This document shows, one piece after another, positions 22,830 to 35,190 of a stretch of 64,000 bases of DNA. The stretch is taken from NCBI GenBank assembly GCA_003999685.1, contig CP021221.1, positions 1,674,001 to 1,738,000 of the forward strand. Reading direction: 5' to 3'. How positions within the stretch are numbered: position 1 is the first letter of the stretch; the number at the start of each line of letters is the position of its first letter. Origin of the DNA: Taiwanofungus camphoratus. Lineage: Eukaryota; Basidiomycota; Agaricomycetes; Polyporales; Taiwanofungaceae. Position numbers and translations under genes: made by a program. The notes under the pieces were generated by a model that was given only the letters and a program-made list of their open reading frames with translations, did no database searches and was not told where the DNA came from.

Positions 22830-25800
22830 ATGGTATGCTTGATTCACTTATGACCTGACTACCTTCTTAAGGATTTTCATTTCTATAGGGGGTCCCAGCG
22901 CTCTTCCGTTGGCTTAGCAAAAAGTATCCTAAAATCAGTGAGTTCATAATGAATGACAGAAAGATCTTTGCGTTGACATTATGAGCCGCAGTTCTCCCGG
23001 TAATCGAAGAAGAGGAGAAGACAATACCGGAACGTGAGGGGACTGAGGTCGTCATTCCTGTCGATATCTCTGGTCCCAATCCCAATGATGTGGAGTTTGA
23101 TAATCTTTACTTGGATATGAATGGTATCGTGAGTGCGACTTTATGTCCTGAGGTCTGTTGGTTTTTAATGGTTGGCAGGTTCACCCTTGTACGCACCCTG
23201 AAGGCAAAGTATGTGATGTAATACAACACATTTTCGCCTCGATTGACACGAAATTTGCCTGCAGCCCGCACCAGAAACGGAAGAGGAAATGATGTTAGAA
23301 ATTTTTAAGTACACTGAACGTGTGGTGAACATGATCCGCCCAAGAAAACTTTTGTTCATGGCTATTGACGGAGTTGCGCCTCGTGCGAAAATGAATCAGC
23401 AGCGTTCTCGTCGTTTTCGATCCGCTCAAGAAGCCAAAGAGAAGGAAGAGGCACGCAAGGAAGCCGTAGTTATGTGGGAAGGTATGTCATTTTATCCACA
23501 GGAAAGATTGGTTTACAACATGAATACCATCCTAGCTATGGGTAAGACTCTTAGCGACGAGGAAAAGAACAAGAAATCGTGGGACTCGAATGCTATCACT
23601 CCGGGAACACCGTTCATGGACCTGCTAGCAAATTCACTACGCTACTGGGTAGCTCGCAAATTGAACATGGACCCTGGTTGGAAAGGAGTGGGTGACTTCA
23701 AGCATTCGAAGGTTAATCGCTGAGTTTTCCTGCAGCTGCAAGTGATCATTTCCGATGCAAGTGTTCCCGGAGAAGGAGAACACAAGATCATGGATTGGAT
23801 TAGACGCCAGCGGTCCAACCCTGGCCATGACCCGAATACTCGACATGTCATCTATGGATTGGATGCGGATCTTATAATGCTGTCTCTGGCTACACATGAG
23901 CCTCACTTTCGAGTCCTTCGTGAAGACGTTTTCTTCCAGGAAGGTAGTCGCACTGCATGCCGAATTTGTGGGCAGGAAGGGCACTATGCAGCCCAATGTA
24001 CCGGAGAGAAGGCAGAAATAAAAAAGACTCCTCCGGAGAAGAAACCTTTCATTTTCCTCGACGTTGCCATCCTGCGCGAGTACCTCGAGGCCGAGCTTAA
24101 AGCGCCGCAGATACCATTCCCATTTAACCTTGAGCAAGCGATTGATGATTGGGTGCTCCTCATATTCTTCGTTGGAAATGACTTTTTGCCCCATCTGCCA
24201 TCACTTGAGATTAGAGAAGGAGCGATTGATACCTTGCTGAGGATATGGCGAGACGAATTACCCAGGATGGGTGGTTATATGACAAATCATGGTCACGTTG
24301 AGCTGTCGAGAGCACAGATCATTCTTGAGGGGCTCGCCAAACGAGAAGATGAGATCTTCCGGCGACGACGAGAAGGTAAAGTTATTGTCTAAGAACAAGT
24401 GCACTTCAGTAAGCTGACCATCGGACTTCAGCTGAAGAGCGTCAGGACCAGAATGCCAAACGTCGAAAATTAGGGAAAGAAATGGCTACTAATGGTGCAG
24501 GGCCGTCGTCGTCTTTAAATTTGACTGCGGCTCCTACTGCCCCATCTGCACCTCCTGCATACCACCCACTTCCTGCTCGTCCGACAAATGATTTTGCTGT
24601 GAAGGCAGACAGTATCGGCCTAGGTGGGCCCAAGACGGCAGAGACAGTTCAACATGCGTCTATGGCAGCGCAGGCCCTAGCTGGGTCGAATCGTGATGTT
24701 GTTGCAAATCGACGTGCAATTCGCATGGCAAATATGAGTGCTGCTGAGATGCTTAAAGCTGAATTAGCTGGGCTTCAACCTGTGAAACCCAGTGCTTCAT
24801 CGTCATTGAAATCTCCTGCTCCGTCTAATTCTGTGACTACGACTATTGATGTTTCTCATACTTTGTCTGTCCCTGCAAGCGACGATGATATGGACGTTCC
24901 TGGGCTAGGCAGTTCATCTTTCGACGCTCAGCCGGCTCCCCACTCTGAAACTAGCGTCCGAATCGCTTCAGAGGTTTCGATTGAAACCGACGTTGATGCC
25001 GAAGGAGAGCCTGACCCTGATGTTGCACCGACCGAAGACATCGGCATCATAAGTGATAATGCAGATGGTCCCCGTGGTACTAAACGAAGTATTGACGAGG
25101 CGGAAGGAGATGAGGAAGATCTCGGTGGCTCCGATGACGACGATGCGGCCGATGCGTCGACAACACTAGCCCTCAAAGTAAACCCTGACGGCACTGTTGA
25201 ACAGGAAGACCTGGTCAAGTGCGTCTGAGTGATGTGAGGTCACGGGCTTGGTGATTAACGCATTTTTCCAGACTATGGGAGCCAGGCTACAAAGAGCGCT
25301 ACTATCGACAGAAGTTCGGAGTTGAACATAGCGACATCGCTTTTAGAAAGGAGTACGTCCCCAGTCATGGGTGCTGACTCGATAGTTAATCTTCTTTTGC
25401 TAGACTCACGACTCGGTATATTGAGGGTATGGCATGGGTCTTGCATTACTATTATCAAGGCGTATGTTGTATGATAGCTCATCGATTTATTAGCTAACAG
25501 TATCCCTCCCAGACACCGTCGTGGCAATGGTATTATCCCTATCATTTTGCACCTTTTGCTGCCGACTTTGTGGACGTCAGAAACATGGACATCAAATTTA
25601 AGTTGGGCCAGCCCTTTAAGCCGTTTGAACAACTGATGGGTGTCTTCCCAGCTGCCAGGTACGTTCGGTCCGTTGATTTGTCATCAGCAGGCTTGTATTT
25701 ACTCTATATAGTCGGCAGCATATTCCGAAAGTCTTCCACACTTTGATGATGGACGAGTCTTCTCCAATCATCGATTATTACCCATCCGCTTTCCAGATCG

Positions 25801-26938
25801 ATATGAACGGGAAAAGAATGGCGTGGCAGGGAGTGGCTCTACTGCCGTTCATTGACGAGAAGCGTTTACTTGATGCAATGGCACCGCATTATTCCAATTT
25901 GACGGATGAAGAGCAGCAGCGCAACAAGTGGGGCAACAACGTGCTCTATGTTTTTGAGGAACACCCTCTATATCCGTCACTCGAGGCTCTTTACGGCAAG
26001 CGCAAGAAGAATGAGGTTTGTCTTGTTATAGTATTTCTCCAGGCTCATCTCACCAGTCGTCACTGTAGCCTCTCCCGATCAACGTGAAGGCAAGCAAGGG
26101 CATCAGTGGAAGCTTGCTTCCCAACCCGGATTGCGTACCAGGGTCAACCTACTATTGTCCTCTGTCATCTCAAGGGCTTCCGGACATCAAAAACGATCGC
26201 AGTTTATCAGCGTTCTACTTTTTCCCTAAGCAATTGGCACCTCATCACTCTGTTCTATTACCTGGGGTCAGAAGGCCGCGCCCGGTTCTTAGTGAGTCTG
26301 ACCGAGAACATGCCAGACGAGGAGGCCGTGGACGCGGACGCGGTGATTACGGGTCAGACAGGAATGGTCGTGGGACCCCTTACGGAGGTCCCGGGTCGTA
26401 CGGTGCGAATTCTTACAGCAACGGTCGCGAATTTGGCAGCCGAGGGGGCAACGATTGGCACAACGCAGGGGCCCACCACCCATCACCATATCAGCAGACT
26501 TCGCATTATTCCTACCAGCAATCCTCTCACAACTTGTACCAATCATTCCCCTCACAACATAGTCATAATGTGAGGGGAAGCGGTCCCTCGACCCGGAGCA
26601 GAGGCGCATTTAGGAGTAGCCGCGGTAATGATGCTAAATCCTACGGCGGATCATATACTGGTGGCCGGGGAGGATACGGGTCAGGAAATAGTAGAGGCGG
26701 TTACGGTGGATACGGAGGGGGATATGGCGGGGACGGGAGTTATGGAGCAGGCGGAAATTATAGAGGAAATGGAGGACACGGCGGGTACGCCGGGCACGCA
26801 GGGTATGGTGGGTATGGTGGATATGGTGCGCCCCAGCAGCAGGCAGGCTATGTCGGGAATTATGGTTCTGGCTCTTCTGGTAGTTCGCGCGGAGGGGCCT
26901 ATAACTCGAGAGGCAGAGGTCGAGGAGGGCGATATTGA
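22830..26938 (+). CDS. RAT1: 5'-3' exoribonuclease 2, RAT1/XRN2
   Basis: Thirteen exons close to 1157 residues. The first coding exon is the ATG alone (22830-22832), followed by an intron and [14 protein letters not shown], the invariant XRN start. Acidic active-site motifs are present: [51 protein letters not shown] and [22 protein letters not shown] zinc knuckle (Cys271, Cys274, His279, Cys284) marks the nuclear RAT1 group rather than cytoplasmic XRN1. [14 protein letters not shown] and [19 protein letters not shown] follow. The C-terminal ~200 residues are an RGG/GGY-rich tail. Nuclear RAT1 trims rRNA and snoRNA 5' ends and ends Pol II transcription by the torpedo mechanism, with Rai1. Exon 6 was ended at 23687 (GTGGGT donor) to fit the family. 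All key residues are intact. Confidence 0.96.
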
Positions 26939-27193
26939 TTGGAACATCATCAGTCAGTGCCATAGTTGTCGGACCTTGCCTATACGTAGACTATGTGTAC
27001 TATGTAATGCGAGTGTTACTCGAATCGCAGTGCGACGAAAGTCAGTCTCATCTATTGTTCGATATAGCATACTACGACATATACAGAGATGAGCGTGTGA
27101 AAACGTTCTTCCATGGGACACGTACAAGGATATGTGAAGTCAGCGATACACTTGCAACTAAGAATCCCAGAAAACATGAACCTCGGAATAGGA
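26939..27193. other. Intergenic between convergent genes
   Basis: This 255-base stretch separates the RAT1 stop from the stop of the minus-strand proline-rich gene. It contains only 3' ends. Confidence 0.6.
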
Positions 27194-29465
27194 CTACATT
27201 TGGGGACCCAACCCTCCCTCGCGTGGAGATGTGCAAGTAAGATAGAGAGCGTATTTTCTCTCCATCTCTCTAAGTTTCCGTCGCCGTTTCTTCTCCATCT
27301 TGCGCCTCTTCCTCTCCGCCTTCCTCTCGCGGCGTACACGCCGAGCCTCGCGCAGCTCAGCCATCTGTCCCTCGACTTGGCGTCCATACACACCACCATA
27401 GGCACCATATCTGTGCCGATCGTCCACAGAATCATTGGAGTCGTCATCAGAGTCGTCAGAGTCCGACTCGGAAAACGAAGAGTATGAATCATAGGTGTCA
27501 AAGCCAGGGAGGTGCAAATCGACCGTGCCTATGCCCCGCCCTGAACGGCGCTCTCGGCCTTTGTAGATAACGAGCTCGACACCTCGTTTCAAAAAGAATG
27601 AAGCATTCCAGAGGTCGACTAGATCTGCCGTCAGGGTAGTACGTTTGGGCGGGCGTCCGTCTTGAGCATACTCTGGCACTGGCAGTCTTCCAGACCAAGA
27701 CAGCGAGAGATCCTACATGGTCCTGTTAGTACAATCACCACCAATATTGACCAAACGCATACATTCATCAACCTGATCCAGTCCTCATGATAGACATCAT
27801 GAGGCACAAGAACCAATGGCATGCGGGGGATATTTTCCAAGAACTCATCCATGTCTTGGATTTTCATAATCTCGAAGTGGGTATAGGGCTGAGCCAGGTT
27901 AGGAGGCCGCGAGAAGCCCTCTGGCGCTGTAAGCATCTGCTGTTGCTGATCTCCAGGTGCAAGAGGCATGCGAGGAGATGCAGTTCCCGGCATTCCGGCC
28001 GCAGGGTAACCCACTGTGCCTGCACCATATGGATTGCTAGGAGAAGCGTAAGAAGATCCACCCCCGTATACAGCTGGTATTCCATAAGGTGCCACACCGC
28101 CCGGTGCAGGACTGGGAGCGCGAGAAAGGGAGGGCCTAATGGGCTGGCCTTCCATGATATGGCCAGGAGGATATACCGCTGGACCAGGCCTTGGCGAGGC
28201 GGTGCGCGGGATGGCACCTGGTTGATAAGGGGACACAGGCCGCGGCATAACACCCGCTTGGTAAGGGGAGACGGGACGCTGCATACCAGGAGCCCCATAA
28301 GGCGAAATAGGTCGCGGTACTATCGCTTCACCTGGGCGTGGAGACGGTGGATACGCCCCAGGAGGTTTGGGATATTGGCCGCCTGCAGTGGCAGAGTATG
28401 GATTATTAGCGTAACCAACTGTTGAAGTAGTAGAATATGCTGTGTTCGACGTAGGATATCCGCTTGAGGGCGCAGGGTACGCCGGACCGCCGAGAGCAGG
28501 CTGATACCCAGTGGGACGATCCCCATAGACCGAACCCCTGCGAGATCGAGTTCCATTGAAACCCGTGCTGCTCTTACGCTCTCTCTCATAGTCGCGATCT
28601 CTGTTGCGGTCGACGTCAAGATCCTGTAGACGGCGCTCGAGATCCGTCGTAGCCCCGGGATACCTGCTTCCGGTGTCGTACGCTGGATACCCAGAGCCGT
28701 ACAGGTTATTGCCACTGGTGCTCGATCGACGCTCCCTCTGGCGCTCCCGCTCGCGGGCGTCTCTCTCACGAGCCCTGCGGAGCTCCTTGTCTTCTGCTCT
28801 TTCGCGTTCTCGCTCTCGACGCTCTTTCTCCTTCCTACGGCGCCTGTCTTCCTCGCGCTGCCTGATAAAGAAAAATAAGCCAGGCCAAAGGATGTGATGT
28901 CATTTGCCTTACCATTCCCTCATGGCTCCTCCATCTGGAGAAGGTCGATTAAAAGATGCCATAAAGTCCTGTATTCATAAACCAACAGTGAAGTCACAAA
29001 TACCGGCAGAGCATGCTGGCTTACCGGATGAGCTGGGGTAGCGCCGGTAGGAAGAACTTGCGTAGCTTCAGCGGGCACCCACTGAATGCCACTGACGATG
29101 CCTTGAGGGGTTTGGTAACTAAACAAAATCATCAAGAAGTATCATAGCCCATAAGGCACATGCATCAACTACGCTATAGCAGTTCCTTCATACCTGGCAG
29201 CCACTGCCCTACAAGGTCCGTTAGCGCTCATTGATATCTTTCACATACTGATCCAGTCACGGAGAATGGGCACAATATATATATATATATACCTGAACGG
29301 ATGATATGTGACTTGGCCATCTGGACCTACAGTCGTTGTGTACGTGATCGACCCAGGCTGAATCTGTTGGGCTTGAGCCTGAGGAGCAGGGCTTGTAGAA
29401 ACCTGGAATTGCTGAGGCGCCATCACAGGCGATGCACCGCTCGGGAATGGCACAGCGTAAGACAT
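27194..29465 (-). CDS. Unknown protein with charged coiled coil and RPVSPYQ-type repeats
   Basis: Five exons (29465-29293, 29118-29025, 28968-28913, 28861-27763, 27712-27194) close exactly to 646 residues. Order: a Pro/Gln/Ala-rich start with a short conserved-looking core (GSITYTTTVGPDGQVTYHPF, SGIQWVPAEA); a dense Arg/Glu helix (about 109-150, RRRKEKERRERERERAEDK type) that should be a single alpha helix or coiled coil; a Tyr/Pro/Gly-rich tract with near-repeats of PRPVSPYQPG; a folded C-terminal domain (FEIMKIQDMDEFLENIPRMP, HDVYHEDWIRLMNDLSLSW, LVDLWNASFFLKRGVELVIY); an Asp/Ser tract; and a basic helical tail. The folded part looks like a family shared by mushroom-forming fungi, but I cannot name it. 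The layout suggests a scaffold or RNA-associated protein, which is inference only. Confidence 0.75.
29275..29291 (+). repeat. (AT)n microsatellite at a splice donor
   Basis: Seventeen bases of alternating A and T inside intron 1 of the proline-rich gene. On the coding strand the intron begins GTATATAT, so the repeat forms part of the donor site; repeat-length change would move the distance from the donor but not remove it. Confidence 0.8.
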
Positions 29466-29863
29466 GGCTGCTCTGCGTTGAGTGCTGGTTCCCTTGCTAG
29501 TCTGTTAGTTTGCCTGCCCACACCAAGTAAGTGAAGGCGGTAATCGATGCAGAGAGCAAGATGGCTATCTCAGAAGTGAGCGCTACTATGTATATCGGTA
29601 GCGGGATCCCATGTTACTACAGCGTGTACGGCAAGATCCAGCATAGCCGATTGCAGTACTATCATCAGTACCGGTATCAGACATAAGATTACCGCTAGTA
29701 CATACAAGTATGCTTCATACAAAAGAGTGAATTCGCGAACAAGTTCACACAAAGGTTGCTTTAACTTTTTAGGTGCGATTGAGGTCCCAGAATTATAAAA
29801 GAAGCCAAACCAGACGTCAGTAAGCGAGATACATAATAACACCACTCTCCCTCGTGGCCTCCC
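29466..29863. other. Intergenic, promoter side of the proline-rich gene
   Basis: About 400 bases between the start of the proline-rich gene and the stop of SEC22. No gene, repeat or clear motif seen. Confidence 0.5.
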
Positions 29864-30778
29864 TCATGAGAATCTCCACCATAGCAAAATAATCAGAACA
29901 AGGACAACTGCGCCTATTGGAGCATACTGCCGCAGCATCGCTTGGACATTAACGTTTCTTGCCGCCTTGCGGTATCTTTCTGATTCGGACCGCAACGAGG
30001 TGGATAAATGCGACATTCCTGGCGTCAAGCGAGAAGGTGAGTATACAATGAGGCAGGGTGATGGACAGCAACGCACTGTCTAGCGAGTCACCTCTCCACA
30101 AGAGCTCCTCCATGTTTTTGGTCATGATGCGAGTGACATCCTGCAGTTCGTCGTTCAGCTTGTCTAGATTTGAGCCTGCTGCGCTCGCGGTCCGGGTATC
30201 TTGATATAATCTCGCCGTCTTCCCCATAAACGTATCTAACCAACCACAATGTAAGCAAACACGGGCATGCAGTACAAAAAGGTTACATACCAAAGCCTAC
30301 AAAGGCATAAGGTTTTCGGACTGTCTCTACTTTCGCGCCGTACGATGTTACGAACTCCTTGGACAGCTCATCTAGGTAAGAAAACGCGAGTTTCCGAGGA
30401 TATGACTTGTCAGCGATGACGAGATAGACGACATTGTCTGAGATTAGGTAGCTGAGACCACAGAGACATTGATAAACGACCAACGTGAAGAGATTCAACG
30501 CGTGTGCGCCTGTACTGTCTTCGTAACGTACTGTAATGTATACTGCCCGCTCTCGATCGAGCATCTGGGCTCTGCATTAGGAGTTATCCTTCGAAATATA
30601 AGTTTGGCTTGTTGTTTGTGTTCTTGCAGCGCTTGTTCTGTCTGTCCAGTATCTCAGCTAAATTCAATGGCGCGCGAGGTAAAGCCAAGTGCGATTGAAG
30701 ACTCACTTGTTCGTCGTCCACGCTTGCTGCCAAGGGCAAAGCGTCAGATGCTCGGACTATCAGCGTTGACCGGACCAT
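29864..30778 (-). CDS. SEC22: Vesicle SNARE SEC22
   Basis: Five exons (30778-30707, 30641-30532, 30451-30291, 30235-30077, 30018-29864) close to 218 residues, matching the family's 214-220. The longin domain comes first (STLIVRASDALPLAASVDDE, QEHKQQAKLIFRRITPN, SYPRKLAFSYLDELSKEF), then the R-SNARE helix (LNDELQDVTRIMTKNMEELL with the zero-layer Arg in LWRGDSLDRM), and a C-terminal anchor (IGAVVLVLIILLWW) ending two residues from the tail. Sec22 acts in transport between endoplasmic reticulum and Golgi. The ATG before VRSTL was preferred over one three codons upstream because family proteins start there. It is head to head with the Mpo1-like gene. Confidence 0.96.
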
Positions 30779-31083
30779 TGTCACCAAAAGTGCGTCGAAG
30801 GAAATGCAGGCAGGGCTGGTTATGAGGCGGACGCTGAGAGCGCCAGCTTGGAGACGATACGTGTAGTTGGATCACGTGCCAAAACCCTAACCTATATGTA
30901 ATGTCGGCGACGCCGCCTTCGTCGGCCCGGGTTGGCTGACATCATCACATTTCTGGTCAGCCCGGACGCTCCGGGATCTGTCCAGGCAGTCACGACTCCC
31001 CGCGTCCAGGCCGGGACATCTGCCGTTAAGTAGTACGGCGAGCTGTGAACGGAAGCATTTCCATTACTCTTCTAGGTCCCGCA
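30779..31083. promoter_or_regulatory. Shared promoter of SEC22 and Mpo1-like gene with E-box and telo-box-like site
   Basis: This 305-base divergent interval has a CACGTG E-box at 30873-30878 and, four bases on, AAACCCTAA (30882-30890), the telo-box-like core bound by Myb/Rap1-type factors in other eukaryotes. Binding here is inference from sequence alone. Confidence 0.45.
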
Positions 31084-31909
31084 ATGGCAGTCACCAGTCT
31101 CTTCAACGTCGAGAAACAGGTCCGCTACCTCCTACATGTTCAGCTGTGAGACTTACACTGAGGTGTTGATAGCTGACGTTCTACGGGGCGTACCACAACA
31201 ACCCCACCAACATTCTCATTCACCAAATCTGTGTTCCTATCATCTTATGGTCAGTCTCACAGCAGTCTCTTGCAGCTCGTTGTGATGGAATCGGTATTGC
31301 AGGACGTTCCACGTGTTAGCAGCTTCCCTTCCCGTGCCCTCTTTCTTCCCTTCTGTGCATGCCAAGTTCAACGACTACCTGGCCTTCGATCTCAATTGGT
31401 CTGCCGTCCATGCCTTCGTCTACATTGTGTACTACTATGTCCTCGAACCCACCGCAGCAGTTCGTTAAATCTTATTGGTCTCATTTCCGCGTGGCGACTA
31501 ACGGCATTTGACGACACTCGCAGTGCCTATACACCCCGCAGATTGTGTTTTCCCTTCTTACCGCCACAGCTTTCTCCCACACCACTGATGGGTTTAAATG
31601 GGCCGCCATTCTGCACTTCTCGTCTTGGATCGCGCAGTTTATCGGTCATTTCGGTCCCGAGGGCCGCTCACCTGCCTTGATAGATAACTTCATTGGTGGT
31701 ATGTCCCTTGCGCCATGTACCTGCACTGATATCCAACTTGTATACACCTAGCTGTTGTTCTCGCTCCATTCTTCGTTCACCTCGAATTACTATTCAAGTT
31801 AGGCTACAACCCGGAGCTTCACAAGGCTATTCAGAACGGTGTCGGGACGGAGCTCGCGAGCATTCGCAAAGCCGAGGGCGAAAAGCGCAGGACACAGAAG
31901 AAGGAGTAG
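31084..31909 (+). CDS. Mpo1-like (DUF962) 2-hydroxy fatty acid dioxygenase
   Basis: Five exons (31084-31119, 31173-31249, 31303-31459, 31524-31698, 31752-31909) close to 200 residues. The DUF962 signature [20 protein letters not shown] is at about residues 16-35, with the conserved histidines and asparagine. Hydrophobic segments follow ([32 protein letters not shown]) and a second histidine-rich part ([20 protein letters not shown]), then [20 protein letters not shown] and a lysine-rich end (KRRTQKKE). Yeast Mpo1 is an iron(II)-dependent ER dioxygenase that removes one carbon from 2-hydroxy fatty acids in phytosphingosine breakdown. Length agrees with the family (about 170-200). Enzyme activity is assumed from family membership. 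Confidence 0.88.
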
Positions 31910-32192
31910 CGCGAAGTACATCACGCCAGTGATTAACTCTTAGTATTCACTCACAATCTTTGATGATCTTTGCTACGTATACACCATGTTGCTGAGCCTT
32001 GCCTTATCTTCCTGTGTGCAGTATATACATCCCACGATTGATGTTGCTATCTCGACTGTATGTTTTACCAGTGTATTTCGCTGTTCCTTACTGTCAACCT
32101 GTTGAGTCTCACACAGCGTATTGTTTGTTGTCGACTACCATCAAGACAGAATAGATATTTGTAAGATCACGGACGAATCTCCCGACTGTCAG
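31910..32192. other. Intergenic between convergent genes
   Basis: About 280 bases between the stops of the Mpo1-like and dehydrogenase genes; T-rich, no gene seen. Confidence 0.6.
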
Positions 32193-33638
32193 TCAGACAA
32201 GGCTGGAGGGTGGGGATAGCACTTGCTCTCCCAGAGGGGTGACATAGCATGAAGTGAGACCTCCGTCGACCTTGAAGTCCGTGCCCTGGAAAAATGTGAT
32301 TATCGTCCAAGTCCATAATCTCTACTGGAGTGAACGTACGGTCATATAGCTGCTGTCGTCACTCGCCACTGATGCCCAGATTAGACATGCAATTGATCCC
32401 CAAAATCCATCACGACGTACAGAACAGCGCGCCTTTGGCGACCTCGACAGCCTCGCCAAATCGGCCCATGGGCAGGTGAACTAAACGACGGTTCTTCTTC
32501 TCGTCGGTGTTGAGGAAGTCCATCAAGAGGGCTGCACATTCGTAGTCTCCGTGAATATCGTGGAAGCAGACTAAACCTGTACGGGAGGAATGGAACACTC
32601 ACGGGTCTTTAATGGACCGCTGAATTCGAGATTGGCACGGTTCGACAGTGATGACAAGCAGATAGAGACTAGATCACGTACGGGCAGATGGAGTTGATAC
32701 GGATGCCTTCCCGGGCGTGCACCATCGCCAGCTCTCGTGTCATAGCGAGAACAGCACCCTGAAATGTAACAGGTACCGATTGAATAAACATATTGAAGCC
32801 CACAAGACAGGCATCACATTACCTTCGACGCAGTATCTGCGGTATGCGACAGCCATCAGCTCTGAAAGTATGTACTGAGACTCGGGACCACGATATGCTA
32901 TTTACGTACAAGCCAACTGGGGAGTAGCCGCTCCCATAAGGGCGACGAAGCTCGCGGTATTGATAATACTACCTCCTGTGTGGAGTCCCTTGGCCTCCTC
33001 GACAGGATTCTCGCGCATGGCAAGAATCGCATACTTGCATCCCCACCAGACGCCCTTAACGTTGATCTGCATAGTCAGATCCCATATGCGTTCCTCGGTG
33101 TTCAGCGCATTGTCGTCTTCCGGGTGCATGATACCTGATGCGATATTATATGAGACAAGAAAAGACATAGGAACATATGAAATCACCTGCATTGTTAAAC
33201 TGCCGAGAACCCATCGAGTGGTGTAAGAGCTCCAGCACGAGACAGAAGAATCAGACAGACCATGACATCCAGGCGCCCAAATGCGCTGACAGTTTGCTGG
33301 ACCATGTTTTTCACGTTGTCCTCCTTTCCCACATCTGCCTGGATGGCGATGGTCTTGACGCTGGGGAAGCGTGACTCAACGAGGACCTGTGTTTTCTTGA
33401 CGGCCGCAAGGTTGATGTCTACAAGAGCAACGTTCGCACCCTCTTGAGCAAACAGAAGGGAGGATTCAAGACCAATTCCGCTGGATATAGCCTGTCTGTA
33501 TTGCTACGTGGCGTTCGACGATAAATGAAGCTCACGAGCCGGCACCGGTGATGAGGGCGACCTGAGATTAGAGATTGAGTCAAGAAGCAAGATCCGTAAA
33601 GATCCTGTGTATACCTTGTGTTGTAGACGACCCGGCAT
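32193..33638 (-). CDS. Short-chain dehydrogenase/reductase (classical SDR)
   Basis: Eleven exons close exactly to 282 residues: 24, 26, 220, 13, 225, 14, 77, 17, 111, 29 and 93 bases. The NAD(P)-binding TGAGSGIG lies at residues 13-20, followed by FAQEGANVALVDIN, in which an Asp after the second strand favours NAD(H) over NADP(H). NNAG, the stabilising NVKGVWWG and the catalytic pair YTASK (Tyr170, Lys174) are intact; the late part has the classical ICPGPLKTPL and a C-terminal KVDGGLTS. Substrate cannot be told from sequence. The very small exons are typical of fragmented basidiomycete SDR genes but extreme here. It converges with the Mpo1-like gene; no cluster partner was seen. Confidence 0.92.
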
Positions 33639-35190
33639 GATGAGAAGAAAGTGTCGATGATAACTGTAGGTATCACAGACGTCTGGACTCTAAGAAGACG
33701 ACGAGTAGCAAGTAAATGGTGCAGCAAGGTTGGCGCCCTGCAAAGTGCGAGATTAGATATGTAGTTAGCCGATATGATCGAGATCGACACCCTCCGGCAA
33801 CTTGTGCGTGTTATGAAGGACCATTGAGCGCTCAAATTTTCCCTGCCTTCAATGCTAACATACCCGCAAATATGCCTTGATATGTGCTCCGGACAGGGAC
33901 AACCAGATTGTCTTTTGGACAATCTGTCGGCAACTTGAAAGACGAACAAAAATGAATAAGAAAAGGGGTTATTTCCTTGTATGTAATCCTACAGCTCATA
34001 AGGCCAGTATGCAATATCACAATGCTTCTGTACAACAGCTGTATTTACAGATCAGGATGTGAGGTCTATGGTCTTGACCAATTTTCCACAGCTGCATGTA
34101 CAACCAAACGGCAGAACACATTTCGCAGATGCATCGGCTTTCCTCACATGTGCTATGTCACTAACCAGTTCTTTAAATTTTCAACTCAAACCGTCGGGTG
34201 AATTGTTTCAGATGCGGTCTAGTGACTTGACTGAGAATGCCTAGTTACAGTCACTCAAATTCATACAAATGCTCGATTGAACCTTGGTCGGCTCAGGCCG
34301 AAACTCTCATCCGTTCGCAGGGAAAACTCAGACATCTTTGGTAGTGAGAGGTATCATTTGACTTGCCAGTGATCAGTGGACTCTCGTCAGATGTTGCGGT
34401 ACGTCGTCGACATTCGATTTATGAACTCCGTATGCGTTACTGTAGCCTTGTTCTTTTAGTCACGAGAATATGTGTTCAAATGGAATTTGAAGCGAATCAG
34501 GGTTTGCTTGTGATCAGCTGCGGCTGCACTGTGAAGTCAGAAGGTCCTGCTATCATGAGCGACTCGAATACATTGACATCATCATACTCACGGATTAGTA
34601 CATTTTCCTCCTCATCGGTCGTGGACGTAGCTAAGAGTAAATGGTCACTGGAAGTTCAATGCTTTATGACCCAATGGAATTAGTCACTTAGCTCCGCATC
34701 CTCTTATCGTGCTCATGTCGAGGGCCCTTCATACTTTCTCCTCGCCATTCTCTCGAAGAGCATACCGCTCTTCACTTCAGAGTCGATGAGTGTGGAACGA
34801 AGGCCCGTCATAACTGATAGGCTTCCTTTTGTGCACCTGAACAGATGTAGAAATGCAGTGAACTCGGCCTCGATGTCTTTACTAGCTGTTCTATTGTCCT
34901 TTTAATTGAAACGCTTCACTCGATCAATCGTGCGTGTAAATTATGGCAGCTGTCAGCAAACCGTTATAGCGGGCGAAATTGGGGCTTGTCTTATCTTCGG
35001 TTCAAGTCCTTAGGACATTCGAAGCCATGATATTGCATTACATCACTGTCTTCCTCACCATCTAAGATCTTGAAGCTTTTAGTCTACAAGGCATATCATA
35101 AGTGTTGCAAATAATGCAAGTACAATCATACGAAAGACTGATTTCATGAATCCCACCACTATACTACTTTCGTTTATACTATGTAAGAGG
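33639..35190. other. Gene-poor stretch of about 1.5 kb
   Basis: Between the dehydrogenase start and the WDR59 stop. Short frames (for example 34363-34683 plus) lack family features. CpG is somewhat low around 33960-34080 but not absent. Confidence 0.5.
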
